NCBI GenBank assembly: GCA_011605725.1
Contig: JAAOZP010000011.1
Span: forward strand, 116,474-180,473
Length of the DNA: 64,000 bases
Source of the DNA: Nitrososphaerota archaeon
GTDB taxonomy: Archaea > Thermoproteota > EX4484-205 > JAAOZP01
Direction of reading: 5' to 3'
Shown: positions 37,497-47,402 of the stretch, one piece after another
How positions within the stretch are numbered: the first letter of the stretch is position 1
Layout: each line of letters starts with the position of its first letter
Position numbers and translations under genes: made by a program
Notes under the pieces: generated by a model
Database searches by the model: none
What the model saw: the letters and a program-made list of their open reading frames with translations, nothing else
What the model was told of the DNA's origin: nothing

Positions 37497-37520
37497 CGGA
37501 TTGCTTTATTTCGAAGCACG

Positions 37521-37529
37521 ATATAAGTT
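37521..37529 (-). promoter_or_regulatory. TATA-like box of the GH2/FtsX fusion gene
   Basis: Minus-strand AACTTATAT about 28 bp before the start codon; the divergent gene has its own box TTTATAAAAAG at 37560-37570. Confidence 0.5.
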
Positions 37530-37559
37530 TTCACTTAGTGTTTAAGAGTTGAAGATAGG

Positions 37560-37570
37560 TTTATAAAAAG
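37560..37570 (+). promoter_or_regulatory. TATA-like box of the GT-C-like gene
   Basis: TTTATAAAAAG, centred about 30 bp before ATG 37595. GGTGAG (37588-37593) sits just before the ATG. Confidence 0.5.
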
Positions 37571-37594
37571 GTAGGGTTTCAAAATAGGTGAGAA

Positions 37595-39937
37595 ATGCCT
37601 GTGAAAACACCTGCCAAGGTTATAGAAATATTTAAAAAACACTACTACATTCTGTCTCTGCTGCTGCTCTTCATATACGCATTACTTTCTGTGAAAACAA
37701 TTTTTCTAGAAGGCATGATCCCGGGCTGGGATAACCCTGTGCACTACGTGAACTCCCATCTCACAGCGCTCTACATGTTTCCCAGGCTGGATATTCTAGG
37801 CTGGGATCCTTTCAACCAGTTCGGCTGGGTTTTCAACCTATACTACAACCCGGGCATGAGCATCTTCGTCTCCTCCATATACCACTCATTTCTAGGCTTC
37901 GTAGACACTCTGTTAGCGTACAAGATCGCTTTCTTCCTAGCGTATTTCCTACCGGCTCCCGCCACATTCATGTTCGTCCACGCTTTAACAGAGGATAAAA
38001 TCGCATCCCTAGTTGCCTCACTGCTTTCAATAACAACCTTCACCGAGGAATCTGCGTGGTTTGACGCTGGTTTAAAGCAAATGTACTACATAGGCATGTG
38101 GCCAGAGAGACTGGGCCTAGTTTTCGTTTTTTTCAGCATAGCCCTCTTAGCCTACTCCTTTAAATCTAAATCCATAGGGAAAACCCTGTTCCTCACAGGA
38201 CTAGGATCTCTGTTCTTCACAATGGCTGTTCTAACCCATGTAATGATGGGGATTTCAGCGGCTTTAATGGCATTATTACTATGGCTATTTGTTTTCCTAA
38301 AAACAGTAGTAGAGTTCCCAAGTTCTACTAGTCAAGGACTCGTATCTCTCTTAAAAACAGAAGGCGTTGTCTTGGTGAAGTTCACATCCATAGGCTTGCT
38401 TTCCTTGGGAATGGCTGCTTTCTGGATGGTCCCGCTTTTTCAAACACTAGAGACGTATCACAGTTTCCCAGCCGTCACGTGGTCCACTGGACCATATATT
38501 TTTGGAGAAACATTTGCCAGTTTACCATGGTACCTCCTGGTTTTTTATTGCCTAGGTGCTTTCGCACCAGTTTACGCAGGAAGTAAAGTCTCCTATTCAT
38601 CCTTAGCTGCATCCGCAGTCATCCTCATTCTGCAGTTCCTGAACCTAGTTAACCTGTACGATGGCAACATTGGACTGAGGCTTATTTTCGCGTTCGCGGT
38701 GTCACTGGTTTTGCTGGTTTCCTCCAAGGACCTCTACGTGCCGTTCCTGCTTGCATCCATATCTATCCTTGGTTTTCTGGCAACAGGACCCGATACATAC
38801 CTTGTGTGCTTCGGCCCGTTTAGACTCGACCTGCTTAGTCTAATACCGTTCGCAAGAAGCTTCGGCTACTCCAAGTTTAATGCTCCAGTCAGGATTCTAA
38901 TACTCAGCTTAGCAGCCCTAGGTTTCTCGAAGATTTTAAGCAAGCTCTACACGCTCTCCAAAACAACAAGATTTCCAGCAGTTTTCTCGATAATAGCCGG
39001 ATTGCTAGCGTTCTTGATCCTCAATTCTTCGCTTAGTGCCCAATTACAGAATACTGACCTCGCCTACCCTTTTTCCAAGGAGAAGGTTTTCAAACTAACC
39101 TCAGACTACCCGGGCTTCAAAAAAGTTGACGAGCTTACAGGCTGGGTTGAGAACAATGTTCCCGGAGACACTTACATACTGTTTCAGGATACTTTGGATT
39201 TCGGCGGCAGCGAGGATTTTCAGACATCCCACTATGTCTATATTGCTTCAATAAGGCTAAAAAGGCCTATTATTGGCGGTTGTTTTGGGACTCGCTATAT
39301 AACTAATCCTTATGCCCTTACCGAGGGAGGGTATCTTCTAAGCTTCCCCATTGAAAAGCTGATTAAGAACGATCTGATTAAGCGACTGATGGATGAGCTT
39401 GGAATCGGCTACATCGCTATCCATGATTCGAGACTAATAAATTTCTTAAACTCCTCCACCGATTTTTGCCTCGAGTATTACAATGGCTTGTACGCAGTTT
39501 TTCGGAAAACTAATTCCTCAAAGATTGTTTTCATCCAGGGAGAGGGGAGAGTCGAATCAGTAGACTTCACCATAAACAAGATTGAAGCCACAGTATCCGG
39601 CGTGTCTGGAAATGCTTCATACCTGATAGTTAGACAGGTTAACTTTCCAGGCTTCACCGCCGAAGCAGACGGGGAAATTATTTCTATAGACACATATTAT
39701 CCTAAGCTGCCAAACGTAATAACGGGTTGGCAGGGAATCCAGCCGGTATTCAACTGGAGAATACCGTTCATCAAGGTGAAAATACCAGCCGGGTCTAACA
39801 GGGTAACATTAAGGTTCAGTATTCATACCGTGGGAAGCGACATATCAAAAATAGCCTGGACAGTGTTCCTCTGTCTTCTGATCTCCGGCATAGTCCTGCC
39901 GACAGTAGGGAAGTTGCGCAAAAAATGGCGAAAGTAA
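37595..39937 (+). CDS. Polytopic membrane protein, GT-C / PTPS-related family
   Basis: 780 residues. About 13 hydrophobic spans fill residues 20-480, a soluble outer domain covers about 490-745, and a last span precedes a basic tail. Close to the first span is G-W-D-N-P-V-H-Y, the acidic outer loop expected of GT-C enzymes that use polyprenyl-phosphate sugars; the layout fits the 6-pyruvoyl-tetrahydropterin-synthase-related membrane family. It probably transfers a sugar outside the membrane. The UbiA-type gene overlaps its 3' end by 13 bp, which ties it to polyprenyl-phosphate chemistry. The exact reaction is not known. Confidence 0.65.
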   Translation: MPVKTPAKVIEIFKKHYYILSLLLLFIYALLSVKTIFLEGMIPGWDNPVHYVNSHLTALYMFPRLDILGWDPFNQFGWVFNLYYNPGMSIFVSSIYHSFLGFVDTLLAYKIAFFLAYFLPAPATFMFVHALTEDKIASLVASLLSITTFTEESAWFDAGLKQMYYIGMWPERLGLVFVFFSIALLAYSFKSKSIGKTLFLTGLGSLFFTMAVLTHVMMGISAALMALLLWLFVFLKTVVEFPSSTSQGLVSLLKTEGVVLVKFTSIGLLSLGMAAFWMVPLFQTLETYHSFPAVTWSTGPYIFGETFASLPWYLLVFYCLGAFAPVYAGSKVSYSSLAASAVILILQFLNLVNLYDGNIGLRLIFAFAVSLVLLVSSKDLYVPFLLASISILGFLATGPDTYLVCFGPFRLDLLSLIPFARSFGYSKFNAPVRILILSLAALGFSKILSKLYTLSKTTRFPAVFSIIAGLLAFLILNSSLSAQLQNTDLAYPFSKEKVFKLTSDYPGFKKVDELTGWVENNVPGDTYILFQDTLDFGGSEDFQTSHYVYIASIRLKRPIIGGCFGTRYITNPYALTEGGYLLSFPIEKLIKNDLIKRLMDELGIGYIAIHDSRLINFLNSSTDFCLEYYNGLYAVFRKTNSSKIVFIQGEGRVESVDFTINKIEATVSGVSGNASYLIVRQVNFPGFTAEADGEIISIDTYYPKLPNVITGWQGIQPVFNWRIPFIKVKIPAGSNRVTLRFSIHTVGSDISKIAWTVFLCLLISGIVLPTVGKLRKKWRK

Positions 39938-40785
39938 AGGATTTTTTAGTCGAAGCAAGGATTCTAGACTGGTATAAGAATCTACTTATACTCGTTGCAC
40001 CATTCTTCGGCGGAAAGCTTCTGTACCCAGTCTATTATCCTAGCCTTTTATTGGGGTTTCTAGCCCTTTCAGCCACCTCCAGTGCCTGCTACGTGATTAA
40101 TGATATTAAAGATGCCGCTCGGGATGCGTACCACCCTAGGAAAAAACATAGGCCTGTGGCTAGTGGGAAAATGAGTAGGGCTTCGGCGTTAATCTTCTCG
40201 ATAACCCTACTGGGGTTTTCCCTCTTCACCTCATACTGGGTAAGCATCATCTTTCTAGTACTGTGCATCTCCTTATTCCTAAACTCGATCATTTACACTT
40301 TTTTCCTAAGGGATGTAGCATGGTTAGACTTACTTAGCATATCTCTTAATTATATCATTAGGTCACTAGCAGGAGCAGAAATAGTTAACGTCTATGTTTC
40401 GCCATGGCTGTTGATCAGCGTCTTCTATACTTCAATGCTCCTTGCATTATCGAAAAGAAGAGAGGAATTAACCGCTTTGAATGAGGCTGAACATTATAGG
40501 AAGTCTTTCAAGCACTATGACGTGACTCTTATAGATCAAGCGATCACCGTCTTCTCAACCCTAATAATAATCTCTTATTCTCTCTATACTTTTCACTCGC
40601 CTTATGCAGATGGTCCTTTGCCTTTTACGATTCCGATAATAACGCTAATAGTATTGCAGTTCATTTCTGTTTCGAAAAAAACCGGGGAAGCCGGAATAAT
40701 AAGAAGACTCCTGTCCAGCAGGACCATCGTTACAAGCCTCCTTATTTGGCTTGTAATAATGTTTTACCTAATATATTTAACATGA
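39925..40785 (+). CDS. UbiA-family prenyltransferase, DPPR-synthase-like
   Basis: 286 residues with about eight membrane spans. The metal motif N-D-I-K-D-A-A-R-D is followed by H-P-R-K-K-H-R-P-V-A-S-G, the pattern of decaprenyl-phosphate phosphoribosyltransferase-like UbiA proteins, rather than of quinone or archaeal ether-lipid enzymes. The probable reaction attaches phosphoribose (or a similar group) to a polyprenyl phosphate at the inner face of the membrane. It overlaps the upstream GT-C-like gene, so the two may make and use the same lipid-linked sugar. Confidence 0.8.
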   Translation: MAKVKDFLVEARILDWYKNLLILVAPFFGGKLLYPVYYPSLLLGFLALSATSSACYVINDIKDAARDAYHPRKKHRPVASGKMSRASALIFSITLLGFSLFTSYWVSIIFLVLCISLFLNSIIYTFFLRDVAWLDLLSISLNYIIRSLAGAEIVNVYVSPWLLISVFYTSMLLALSKRREELTALNEAEHYRKSFKHYDVTLIDQAITVFSTLIIISYSLYTFHSPYADGPLPFTIPIITLIVLQFISVSKKTGEAGIIRRLLSSRTIVTSLLIWLVIMFYLIYLT

Positions 40786-40837
40786 GTCCTTCTAAATAAT
40801 TGCCTGAAGCAAGATTTTAGAGAGTGAAGATTTATTA

Positions 40838-41992
40838 GTGGAGCGGGAGGAGTTTATCAGCATGGTCTACCTTTATGAACAAGATTTGACGAGACACGAT
40901 ATTCTTAAACGAGTTGGCAGCATGGAGCAGATTGCCGGGGTGAAAATAGCAGAATTCTCCAATGGCTTTGAACGCGGTGTCAAAGCCGCAATAGTAAGAA
41001 ATGGAGAACTAGGTTTTCTAGTGGCAATAGACCGGGCTATGGATATAGTGAATGCAGAGTATAAAGGAGTACCGTTAAGCTGGATTAGCCCTACCGGGAT
41101 AGTTGCACCCGGTTTCTATGAGCCAGAAGGACTCGGATGGCTTCGTGGCTTTCCAGGAGGACTAGTCACCACATGTGGTTTAACGTACATGGGAGCACCT
41201 ACCTTTGACAACGGGGAGAGTCTTGGGCTACATGGACGCATATCCTATTCACCAGCCAATTTACTGCATGCAGACGCCTATTGGGATGGAGAAAATTACA
41301 GAATACTTTTGGAAGGCGAAATTAAAGAATCTAAAGTTTTTGAGCCCAATATCACGCTTAGGAGACGAATATCGACAACTCTTGGGGAAAGACGCATAGT
41401 GATACGTGATGTTGTAACAAACTGTGGATGGAGGGCACAGCCCCTGATGATACTATATCACATCAACATAGGTTTCCCACTACTGGATAAGAATGCTAGA
41501 TTCCTGTCGACGACCGGTTGCTTTACTCCGAGAGATCAGGAAGCCATGGAAGACGCGGAAGATTTTGCAAGCATTCATGAGCCAAGACCAGGTTATAGAG
41601 AAAAAGTATATTTTCACGACATGCTTGTTGACGATGATGGAAACGCTTATGCTGCGATAGTAAATGATAAGCTTCTCGGAGGTCTAGGGGTATACGTGAA
41701 ATACAGCAAGCATGAGCTGCCCAGGTTCGTACAGTGGAAAATGCTCGGCGAGGGAACATACGTTATGGGAATGGAGCCTGCGAATAGCCTTGTAATGGGA
41801 AGGGGCAAGGAACGGGAATGGGGAACATTACAATATATTATGCCTTGGGAAACAAAAGAATTCCATATTGAAATAGGTGTTCTTTCAAGCAATGAGATAA
41901 CTGCGTTCGAAGAGAAAATAAGTAGAATAGTGGGAGCTAAAAAACCCCGCATGTTTGAAAATGTTGAGGAATTCGTTAAAAATTTAAGATAA
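40838..41992 (+). CDS. DUF4432 aldose-epimerase-like protein
   Basis: 384 residues with the DUF4432 pattern related to aldose 1-epimerases: D-R-A-M-D-I, L-S-W-I-S-P-T-G-I, G-G-L-V-T-T-C-G-L and L-H-G-R-I-S. It is a cytosolic galactose-mutarotase-like beta-sandwich that probably binds or epimerises a sugar. The start is GTG 40838; ATG 40862 is the alternative and keeps all the motifs. A sugar dehydrogenase-like gene follows on the same strand after a separate promoter. Confidence 0.85.
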   Translation: MEREEFISMVYLYEQDLTRHDILKRVGSMEQIAGVKIAEFSNGFERGVKAAIVRNGELGFLVAIDRAMDIVNAEYKGVPLSWISPTGIVAPGFYEPEGLGWLRGFPGGLVTTCGLTYMGAPTFDNGESLGLHGRISYSPANLLHADAYWDGENYRILLEGEIKESKVFEPNITLRRRISTTLGERRIVIRDVVTNCGWRAQPLMILYHINIGFPLLDKNARFLSTTGCFTPRDQEAMEDAEDFASIHEPRPGYREKVYFHDMLVDDDGNAYAAIVNDKLLGGLGVYVKYSKHELPRFVQWKMLGEGTYVMGMEPANSLVMGRGKEREWGTLQYIMPWETKEFHIEIGVLSSNEITAFEEKISRIVGAKKPRMFENVEEFVKNLR

Positions 41993-42042
41993 CGGTACTT
42001 ATTTAAAGTTTATAAGCTTCTAGGAACTCTTAGGAGAATTGA

Positions 42043-43032
42043 ATGAATGAAATAAATGTTGCAATAATTGGTTGCGGAGGAATTGCATCAGTTCATGCGG
42101 AAAGATTAATTAAAATAGAAGGTGTTCGACTAAAAGCGTTCGTCGACATCGACGAGAAAAGAGCAAAATCTTTTTCGGAAAAATTCGGAGGCCATTACTA
42201 TAACAGCATAGACCAGCTAGTTAAAAACGAGCATATAGATGCACTGTTCATAACGACACCTCCTTTTGCAAGAGGTGATGAAGTGAAAGCCATAGAAAAG
42301 GGCATAGCAGTATTCTTTGAAAAACCAGTTGCTCTCAACATGCGCAAAGCCGAGGAAATCCTGGACTCTATAAGAAGGTATTCAGTCATAAACAGCGTGG
42401 GATACATGTGGCGATACCTGGATATTTCCTCCGTTGCCAAGGAAGAGGTTGTGAAGAACAGTCCCACTGCCATGGTTCTTGGTCAATACATAGATCCTTT
42501 CTGGTTTCCCCCTAAACACTGGTGGCTCTATAAGGATAAGGGGGGTGGACAGGTAGTGGAGCAAGCAACCCATGTCTTTGATTTAGCAAGGTATCTTGAG
42601 GGCGAGGTTTCCCGCGTATATGCGGAGATAGACAACAGAATAGCTGGGAAATTTATATATTCTGACATGACGGCTGAAGATAGTTCGATTGTAAGCCTAA
42701 GGTTTAAGACGGGCGCTGTGGGAGTTATAGTTAGCTCATGCGTCAGCCAAAATACTTTCACAGGGACTCTTCTCAGGTTAATAACTAGAAACATTGTTGT
42801 CGAGCATCTTGGTCATTCGAAAATCCTGAGGATTTATGAAAAGAACAGGATTCAGGAATTCAGGTCCCCTGTAGACCCATATTTCGAAGAGGATAAAGTA
42901 TTCATAGAGGCCGTAAAAACAGGAGATACGAGTAAAATCAAGTCAAGCTTTGAAGACGCGGTAAAGACTTTGAAAATAACTCTGGCTGCTAACGAGTCTG
43001 CAAAAACAGGGAAAGCAATAAGCCTAGAGTAG
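42043..43032 (+). CDS. Gfo/Idh/MocA family sugar oxidoreductase
   Basis: 329 residues. The N-terminal NAD(P) fold has I-I-G-C-G-G-I-A; E-K-P is the catalytic-type Lys motif (F-E-K-P-V-A), and the C-terminal domain has G-G-G-Q-V-V-E-Q-A-T-H. It probably oxidises or reduces a sugar or inositol at one carbon. TAGGAG and a TATA-like GTTTATAAGC (42008-42017) precede the ATG. Confidence 0.9.
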   Translation: MNEINVAIIGCGGIASVHAERLIKIEGVRLKAFVDIDEKRAKSFSEKFGGHYYNSIDQLVKNEHIDALFITTPPFARGDEVKAIEKGIAVFFEKPVALNMRKAEEILDSIRRYSVINSVGYMWRYLDISSVAKEEVVKNSPTAMVLGQYIDPFWFPPKHWWLYKDKGGGQVVEQATHVFDLARYLEGEVSRVYAEIDNRIAGKFIYSDMTAEDSSIVSLRFKTGAVGVIVSSCVSQNTFTGTLLRLITRNIVVEHLGHSKILRIYEKNRIQEFRSPVDPYFEEDKVFIEAVKTGDTSKIKSSFEDAVKTLKITLAANESAKTGKAISLE

Positions 43033-43082
43033 AGCTAAAAGGCAAGCACCCTTATTTTCGCTCATGCGTCCGGTAGGTGGAC

Positions 43083-43178
43083 ATGTTTAACCGGTGGCTT
43101 GAAGATGTGAGAATAGACCGCTTAGACAATAAAACATATAGAATAGTGATTCCTAACGTTTATTGGATTGGCTACTGA
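43083..43178 (+). CDS. Small ORF overlapping lhr start (31 residues)
   Basis: ATG 43083 is preceded by GGTGG at proper spacing. The product, beginning M-F-N-R-W-L-E-D-V-R-I and ending Y-W-I-G-Y, is recognised as nothing. Its last 11 bases overlap the TTG start of lhr, so it might be a translationally coupled leader peptide. Confidence 0.3.
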   Translation: MFNRWLEDVRIDRLDNKTYRIVIPNVYWIGY

Positions 43179-46035
43179 GGAAAACGATCTGGCCAGCGAA
43201 TCTCTAAGACTTCTTTCTCAACCGATTAGGGCAGTGATGAAACAAATCGGGATTGAAAAATTATTGGAGACTCAAGAAAAAGCCATTCCTCCTATAATGA
43301 TGGGGAAGAATGTTCTCCTAATAGCTCCGACGGGAAGCGGGAAGACTGAAGCTGCACTTCTACCTGTTCTGTCTAAGCTTACCGCTATTGAGGATAGAAG
43401 GGGGATTTCGCTTCTCTACATTACTCCATTGAGGGCGTTGAACAGAGATATGATGAAGAGGATCATGAAACTATGCGTCTCCCTAGGATTATCGGTGGAT
43501 GTTAGACATGGAGATACTTCATCCTCCATGAGGAGGAAACAGGCTTTGAAGCCCCCCGATATCTTAATAACGACTCCTGAGACTCTTCAAGCAATACTTC
43601 CCGGCAGAAGAATGCAAAAAAACCTTAAAGATGTCAAATGGGTCATTATAGACGAGATTCATGAAATAGCTGAAAGCAAGAGGGGTGTTCAGCTAGCTGT
43701 AGCCCTAGAGCGACTTAAGGAGATTACTGGTCGGGATTTTCAGAGGATAGGTCTTTCAGCCACCGTAGGAACACCAGAAAAGGTTGGAAAACTTCTCGCC
43801 GGAAGCAGGGGGGCTGTTAAAATTATCAGAGTCTCGGCGTCAAAGGAATACAGGTATTGGATAGAATGGCCGCAACCGGATGAGGAGGATTTCGACCTTT
43901 CTGCCATTCTCTACACTTCGCCAGAGGCTGCTGCAAGAATAAGAACAATAAAGGATCTTTGCGACGCATCCACCTCTACCTTGATATTCGTTAACAGTAG
44001 ACAGATTGCTGAAATGCTTGCTTTAAGGCTGAGCTTCCTAGACCCTAAGATAGGCATACACCATGGTTCACTGTCCAAAGAGGAGAGAGTAAATATAGAA
44101 GACAGTTTTAAAAAGGGCTTGACTAAGGCTATTGTCTGCACTTCAACGCTTGAACTCGGCATAGATATTGGTACTGCTGACCTGGTGATACAGTATCTTT
44201 CTCCGCGTCAAGTAGGGCCTTTCATCCAGAGAGTAGGTAGGTCTGGTCATAGGCTTGGATTAACGTCTGAAGGAGTAATACTAACCGCCTTCGTAGACGA
44301 CGCTCTCGAATCAATAGCAGTTGTGAATAGGGCGCGGAGCGAAAAGGTTGAGCCTACCCGGATCCATGAGGGGGCTCTAGACGTTCTTGCACACCAGCTA
44401 GTTGGTCTCTCCCTAGACCATGGGAGCATAAGCATTTCTAAGGCGGTTGAAATATTGTCGAGAGCATACCCTTTCCGAAGGCTGGGTGAGGAGGAGCTTC
44501 GGAGGGTAGCGGGCTTCCTTTCCAAGCTTAGCCTAATAAGGCTGGAAGGAGACAGCATAACACATACTAGAAAAGCTAGGAAATATTATTTCTCAAATCT
44601 CTCAATGATACCTGACGAGAAAAGATATCCCGTTGTCGACCTTACGTCGAACAGGACAATAGGAATAGTTGGTGAAGAGTTCGTAATGCTTAGAGCAAGG
44701 ATAGGGCTCCACTTCATCTGCAGAGGAATGGTTTGGAATATTGAGCAGATTTCTGACGAGGGGGTGTACGTGACACCGGTTGAAGACCCTAGAGCCGCCC
44801 TGCCCGGCTGGGATGGCGAGATTCTTCCAATACCCTACGAGCTGGCTAGGGAAGTCGGCAGGCTTCGGAGAAAAATCAGTGAAAAACTCCGCAGAGGCGA
44901 GAATGAGCAAGCCGTAAGCTGGCTTTGCAGAGAGTTTCAGATAGATAGTAATGCCGCCAGGAAAATAGTCGGTGAAATCGGGGAGCATATGGGGATGGGG
45001 GCTCCAGTCCCCTCTGACAACCTTATCCTAGTAGAGGGTTTCGACAGGTATTTGATTGTGAATTGCTGCCTGGGAGAGCTGGCGAACAGAACACTCGGAT
45101 ACGTTATTGACCAGAGGCTTTCCCGAGACGGGCTCATTAGAAACTGGTGGGCAGACGGGTATAGGATCCTGATCGAACTACCGGTTGAGGTATCAGAGTC
45201 CAACTTAAAACACCTTGTCGAAAAAGTATTGCCTAGAGGCCCTGAGGAGGTTGAGAGGGATTTCCACGCTAGGATAAGGGAAAGGTTTCCATTCGGGTAT
45301 TACATGAAGTTCATCGCCGAAAGGTTCGGTGCGATTGAACGTGGCCTGTCGCTGGGGGAAGAAAAGCTGCTCGACCTGTACAGCAGGTTCAAGCAGACAC
45401 CGATATACGATGAAACTATACGGGAAGTTCTTCAGGAGAAGGCTGATGTCGAAACGGTGAAAAAGGTGGTTTCAGCCATTCGAAGTGGGAAAATCAGAGT
45501 TGAAACCCGGATCTCAAGCGAGAAACCCACTCCAATATCATACCACATACTGAACAAGTATGCTGAGATTCCCGAGATGATCGCACCGGAGCAGGTTCAG
45601 GCCGATACGGTTGAGAGAATGAGAAACGCCATAATGCATACTAATGTTGAGTTTATATGCATGGAATGCGGGAGGAAGCAGGAGCCGATTCCTATTAGGG
45701 ATCTTCCGCAGAAGCCAAGCTGCTCCTGCGGCTCAACTCTTCTAGCGGTACTGCCCGGGTATAGGGGGTATCTTGTGAGAATCGTGAATAAGAGGCTGAA
45801 CGGTGAAAAACTGTCTGAAGATGAGTCGAGGCTTCTTGCCGACTTGAGGAGGACTGCAGACGTTATTCATTCTTATGGGAGAAGAGGAGTTATCGCGTTA
45901 TCCGTCTACGGAATAGGGCCACAGACCGCTCTAAGAATACTTTCGAAAATGCATTACAGTGAGGATGAATTGCTCAGGGATCTTCTAGAAGCAAAATTGC
46001 AGTACATAAGGACTAAGCCCTACTGGAAGACCTAG
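43168..46035 (+). CDS. lhr: Lhr-family superfamily 2 helicase
   Basis: 955 residues. Walker A A-P-T-G-S-G-K-T (Lys59), D-E-I-H, S-A-T-V and the motif VI stretch Q-R-V-G-R-S-G-H make a working SF2 core. The DUF4145/DUF1998-like winged-helix and C-terminal parts follow. Near the end is a zinc-like group Cys831, Cys834, Cys852, Cys854. Lhr proteins unwind DNA or RNA-DNA hybrids in repair. The start is TTG 43168, overlapping a small upstream ORF. Length fits archaeal Lhr-core proteins. Confidence 0.9.
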   Translation: MATEENDLASESLRLLSQPIRAVMKQIGIEKLLETQEKAIPPIMMGKNVLLIAPTGSGKTEAALLPVLSKLTAIEDRRGISLLYITPLRALNRDMMKRIMKLCVSLGLSVDVRHGDTSSSMRRKQALKPPDILITTPETLQAILPGRRMQKNLKDVKWVIIDEIHEIAESKRGVQLAVALERLKEITGRDFQRIGLSATVGTPEKVGKLLAGSRGAVKIIRVSASKEYRYWIEWPQPDEEDFDLSAILYTSPEAAARIRTIKDLCDASTSTLIFVNSRQIAEMLALRLSFLDPKIGIHHGSLSKEERVNIEDSFKKGLTKAIVCTSTLELGIDIGTADLVIQYLSPRQVGPFIQRVGRSGHRLGLTSEGVILTAFVDDALESIAVVNRARSEKVEPTRIHEGALDVLAHQLVGLSLDHGSISISKAVEILSRAYPFRRLGEEELRRVAGFLSKLSLIRLEGDSITHTRKARKYYFSNLSMIPDEKRYPVVDLTSNRTIGIVGEEFVMLRARIGLHFICRGMVWNIEQISDEGVYVTPVEDPRAALPGWDGEILPIPYELAREVGRLRRKISEKLRRGENEQAVSWLCREFQIDSNAARKIVGEIGEHMGMGAPVPSDNLILVEGFDRYLIVNCCLGELANRTLGYVIDQRLSRDGLIRNWWADGYRILIELPVEVSESNLKHLVEKVLPRGPEEVERDFHARIRERFPFGYYMKFIAERFGAIERGLSLGEEKLLDLYSRFKQTPIYDETIREVLQEKADVETVKKVVSAIRSGKIRVETRISSEKPTPISYHILNKYAEIPEMIAPEQVQADTVERMRNAIMHTNVEFICMECGRKQEPIPIRDLPQKPSCSCGSTLLAVLPGYRGYLVRIVNKRLNGEKLSEDESRLLADLRRTADVIHSYGRRGVIALSVYGIGPQTALRILSKMHYSEDELLRDLLEAKLQYIRTKPYWKT

Positions 46036-46086
46036 AGAAAAACCTCCGTTATAATTTGAATAAAAAAACATGGGGAATTATGGGTT

Positions 46087-46602
46087 TTAGGGCTTCTCGA
46101 TTACTGTACGAGTTATTATCTCAATCCTAGTTACTTTATTGTTCTCAACATCCACCCATATAAATGCCAAGCTAGAGCCGTCTTTACGCAGCGTGAGGAT
46201 GGCGCTCTTAGCCTTAGCTACCACGCTTCCATCAGCCTCAACAACAGTTTTTATAATCGGTTGAATACGAGTTACGTTGTAGCCTTCTGAGAGTAGATTC
46301 TGCACATCAGAATCGCTCTTAGCTATATTAACGACATTGTTCTTAAACTCCTCACTGATCTCGATAGAGCCCCATCCTCGCTTGATGCGACCACAGTATG
46401 TTTGAGCCCTACTAAGATTCGCCTCGACCTTGGCAGAACCCCATTTGAAACGGCTCAGCGGGCCGCGGAACGGTAGCCAAGGCAAGGGTGTTTCTGAAGA
46501 TTCACCAGTCTGTGCAACGACGTTTGTCAGGCTAACGTATATGGCTATGCCTAGAAGGAGGACGAATATAGGTAAAGCGATCTTGAGAGCGCTGGTCATC
46601 AT
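46087..46602 (-). CDS. Small secreted or membrane-anchored protein, PepSY-like
   Basis: About 171 residues from ATG 46602; a TTG at 46626 would add eight. One hydrophobic N-terminal segment acts as signal or anchor. The outer part is beta-rich and ends with V-T-R-I-E-I-I-T-R-T-V-I-E-K. The stretch D-V-Q-N-L-L-S-E-G-Y-N-V-T-R-I looks like a PepSY-type inhibitor or binding fold, but I cannot name the family. A TATA-like box at 46627-46635 fits the ATG start. Confidence 0.65.
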   Translation of the reverse strand: MMTSALKIALPIFVLLLGIAIYVSLTNVVAQTGESSETPLPWLPFRGPLSRFKWGSAKVEANLSRAQTYCGRIKRGWGSIEISEEFKNNVVNIAKSDSDVQNLLSEGYNVTRIQPIIKTVVEADGSVVAKAKSAILTLRKDGSSLAFIWVDVENNKVTRIEIITRTVIEKP

Positions 46603-46626
46603 TGCTACTATTGAATATAGTAGCAA

Positions 46627-46635
46627 TATATAAAT
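46627..46635 (-). promoter_or_regulatory. TATA-like box of the PepSY-like gene
   Basis: Minus-strand ATTTATATA, predicting a start near 46605 and so supporting ATG 46602. Confidence 0.45.
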
Positions 46636-46705
46636 GTTACGTTCCTCTTAAACGGACATAAAAACCGATCGGGCTGGATCCGGGACCAGGGTAATCTTTT
46701 TACCC

Positions 46706-47243
46706 ATGAAAAAAGAGATTGGCCTAGGAGAGTCATATAAGCTACTGCATCCCTAGACCAGTAGTTCTTATATGCGCAAGAAGCAAGTAGGGCAGGGTTA
46801 ATATCATGAGCTGCTCCTAGGATATCCCTGTGAGCGACGACCCTCCGCTTATAGCAATGTCCCTATGGGAGAAGGAATATACTCATGCTTTGATAGACGA
46901 GACCGGAGAATTTACAGTAAACATCCCTTCTTCAAAGCTGCTTAAACAGATTTGGCTGGCAGGTACCAGAAGCGGTAGTAAAATGGATAAGGCTAAGCTT
47001 CTAAAAGTCAGCTTCACAACCTCTAGCACCATTAAAGTGCCCGGAATAGAGGAATGCATAGGGACCCTTGAATGCAGAGTCAAAGATAGAATGAAATTCG
47101 GAGAGCAGATACTATATGTCGCTGAAGTCAAAAGAGCATGTGCTGAAGAAGGCTTGTTCAAAAAAGGTGTATAGAGTTGTAAAGCAGAACCCCTGCTTCA
47201 TCTTGCCAGCAAAGCCTTCTCAATACCCAGGCCGGTTGATTAA
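46706..47243 (+). pseudogene. Decayed flavin reductase (FMN-binding split barrel)
   Basis: The open part at 46830-47174 encodes D-D-P-P-L-I-A, a long G-E-F-T-V-N-I-P stretch and A-G-T-R-S-G, the body of flavin reductase-like domain proteins. Upstream DNA continues the homology. From ATG 46706 comes S-Y-K-L-L-H-P; then, after one extra base near 46751-46754, the other frame gives R-P-V-V-L-I, I-M-S-C-S and D-I-P-V-S. That frame is broken by TAG at 46788 and 46818. After the TAG at 47172, homology-like E-P-L-L-H-L-A-S-K runs to TAA 47241-47243. A frameshift plus three nonsense codons make this a pseudogene. The 46818 TAG stands where Trp is expected. Confidence 0.75.
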
Positions 47244-47402
47244 ACGGGAAACCCTGTCATTTTTCCCATTTCCTCTGACCATCATTCTTTTTGCTTCCTA
47301 TCCTGAAATCGTTCAAAAGTTTTTCTAATAGAATTTGTATTGCACGTTCTTTAAGAAAAATAAATATTAGGAAAAGCCCTGTGCCACGCGCTTAGTTGGA
47401 GC

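Noticed and set aside
46788..47174. Pyrrolysine readthrough of the three TAG codons
   Set aside because: A frameshift is also present and TAG ends several intact neighbouring genes, so decay is simpler.
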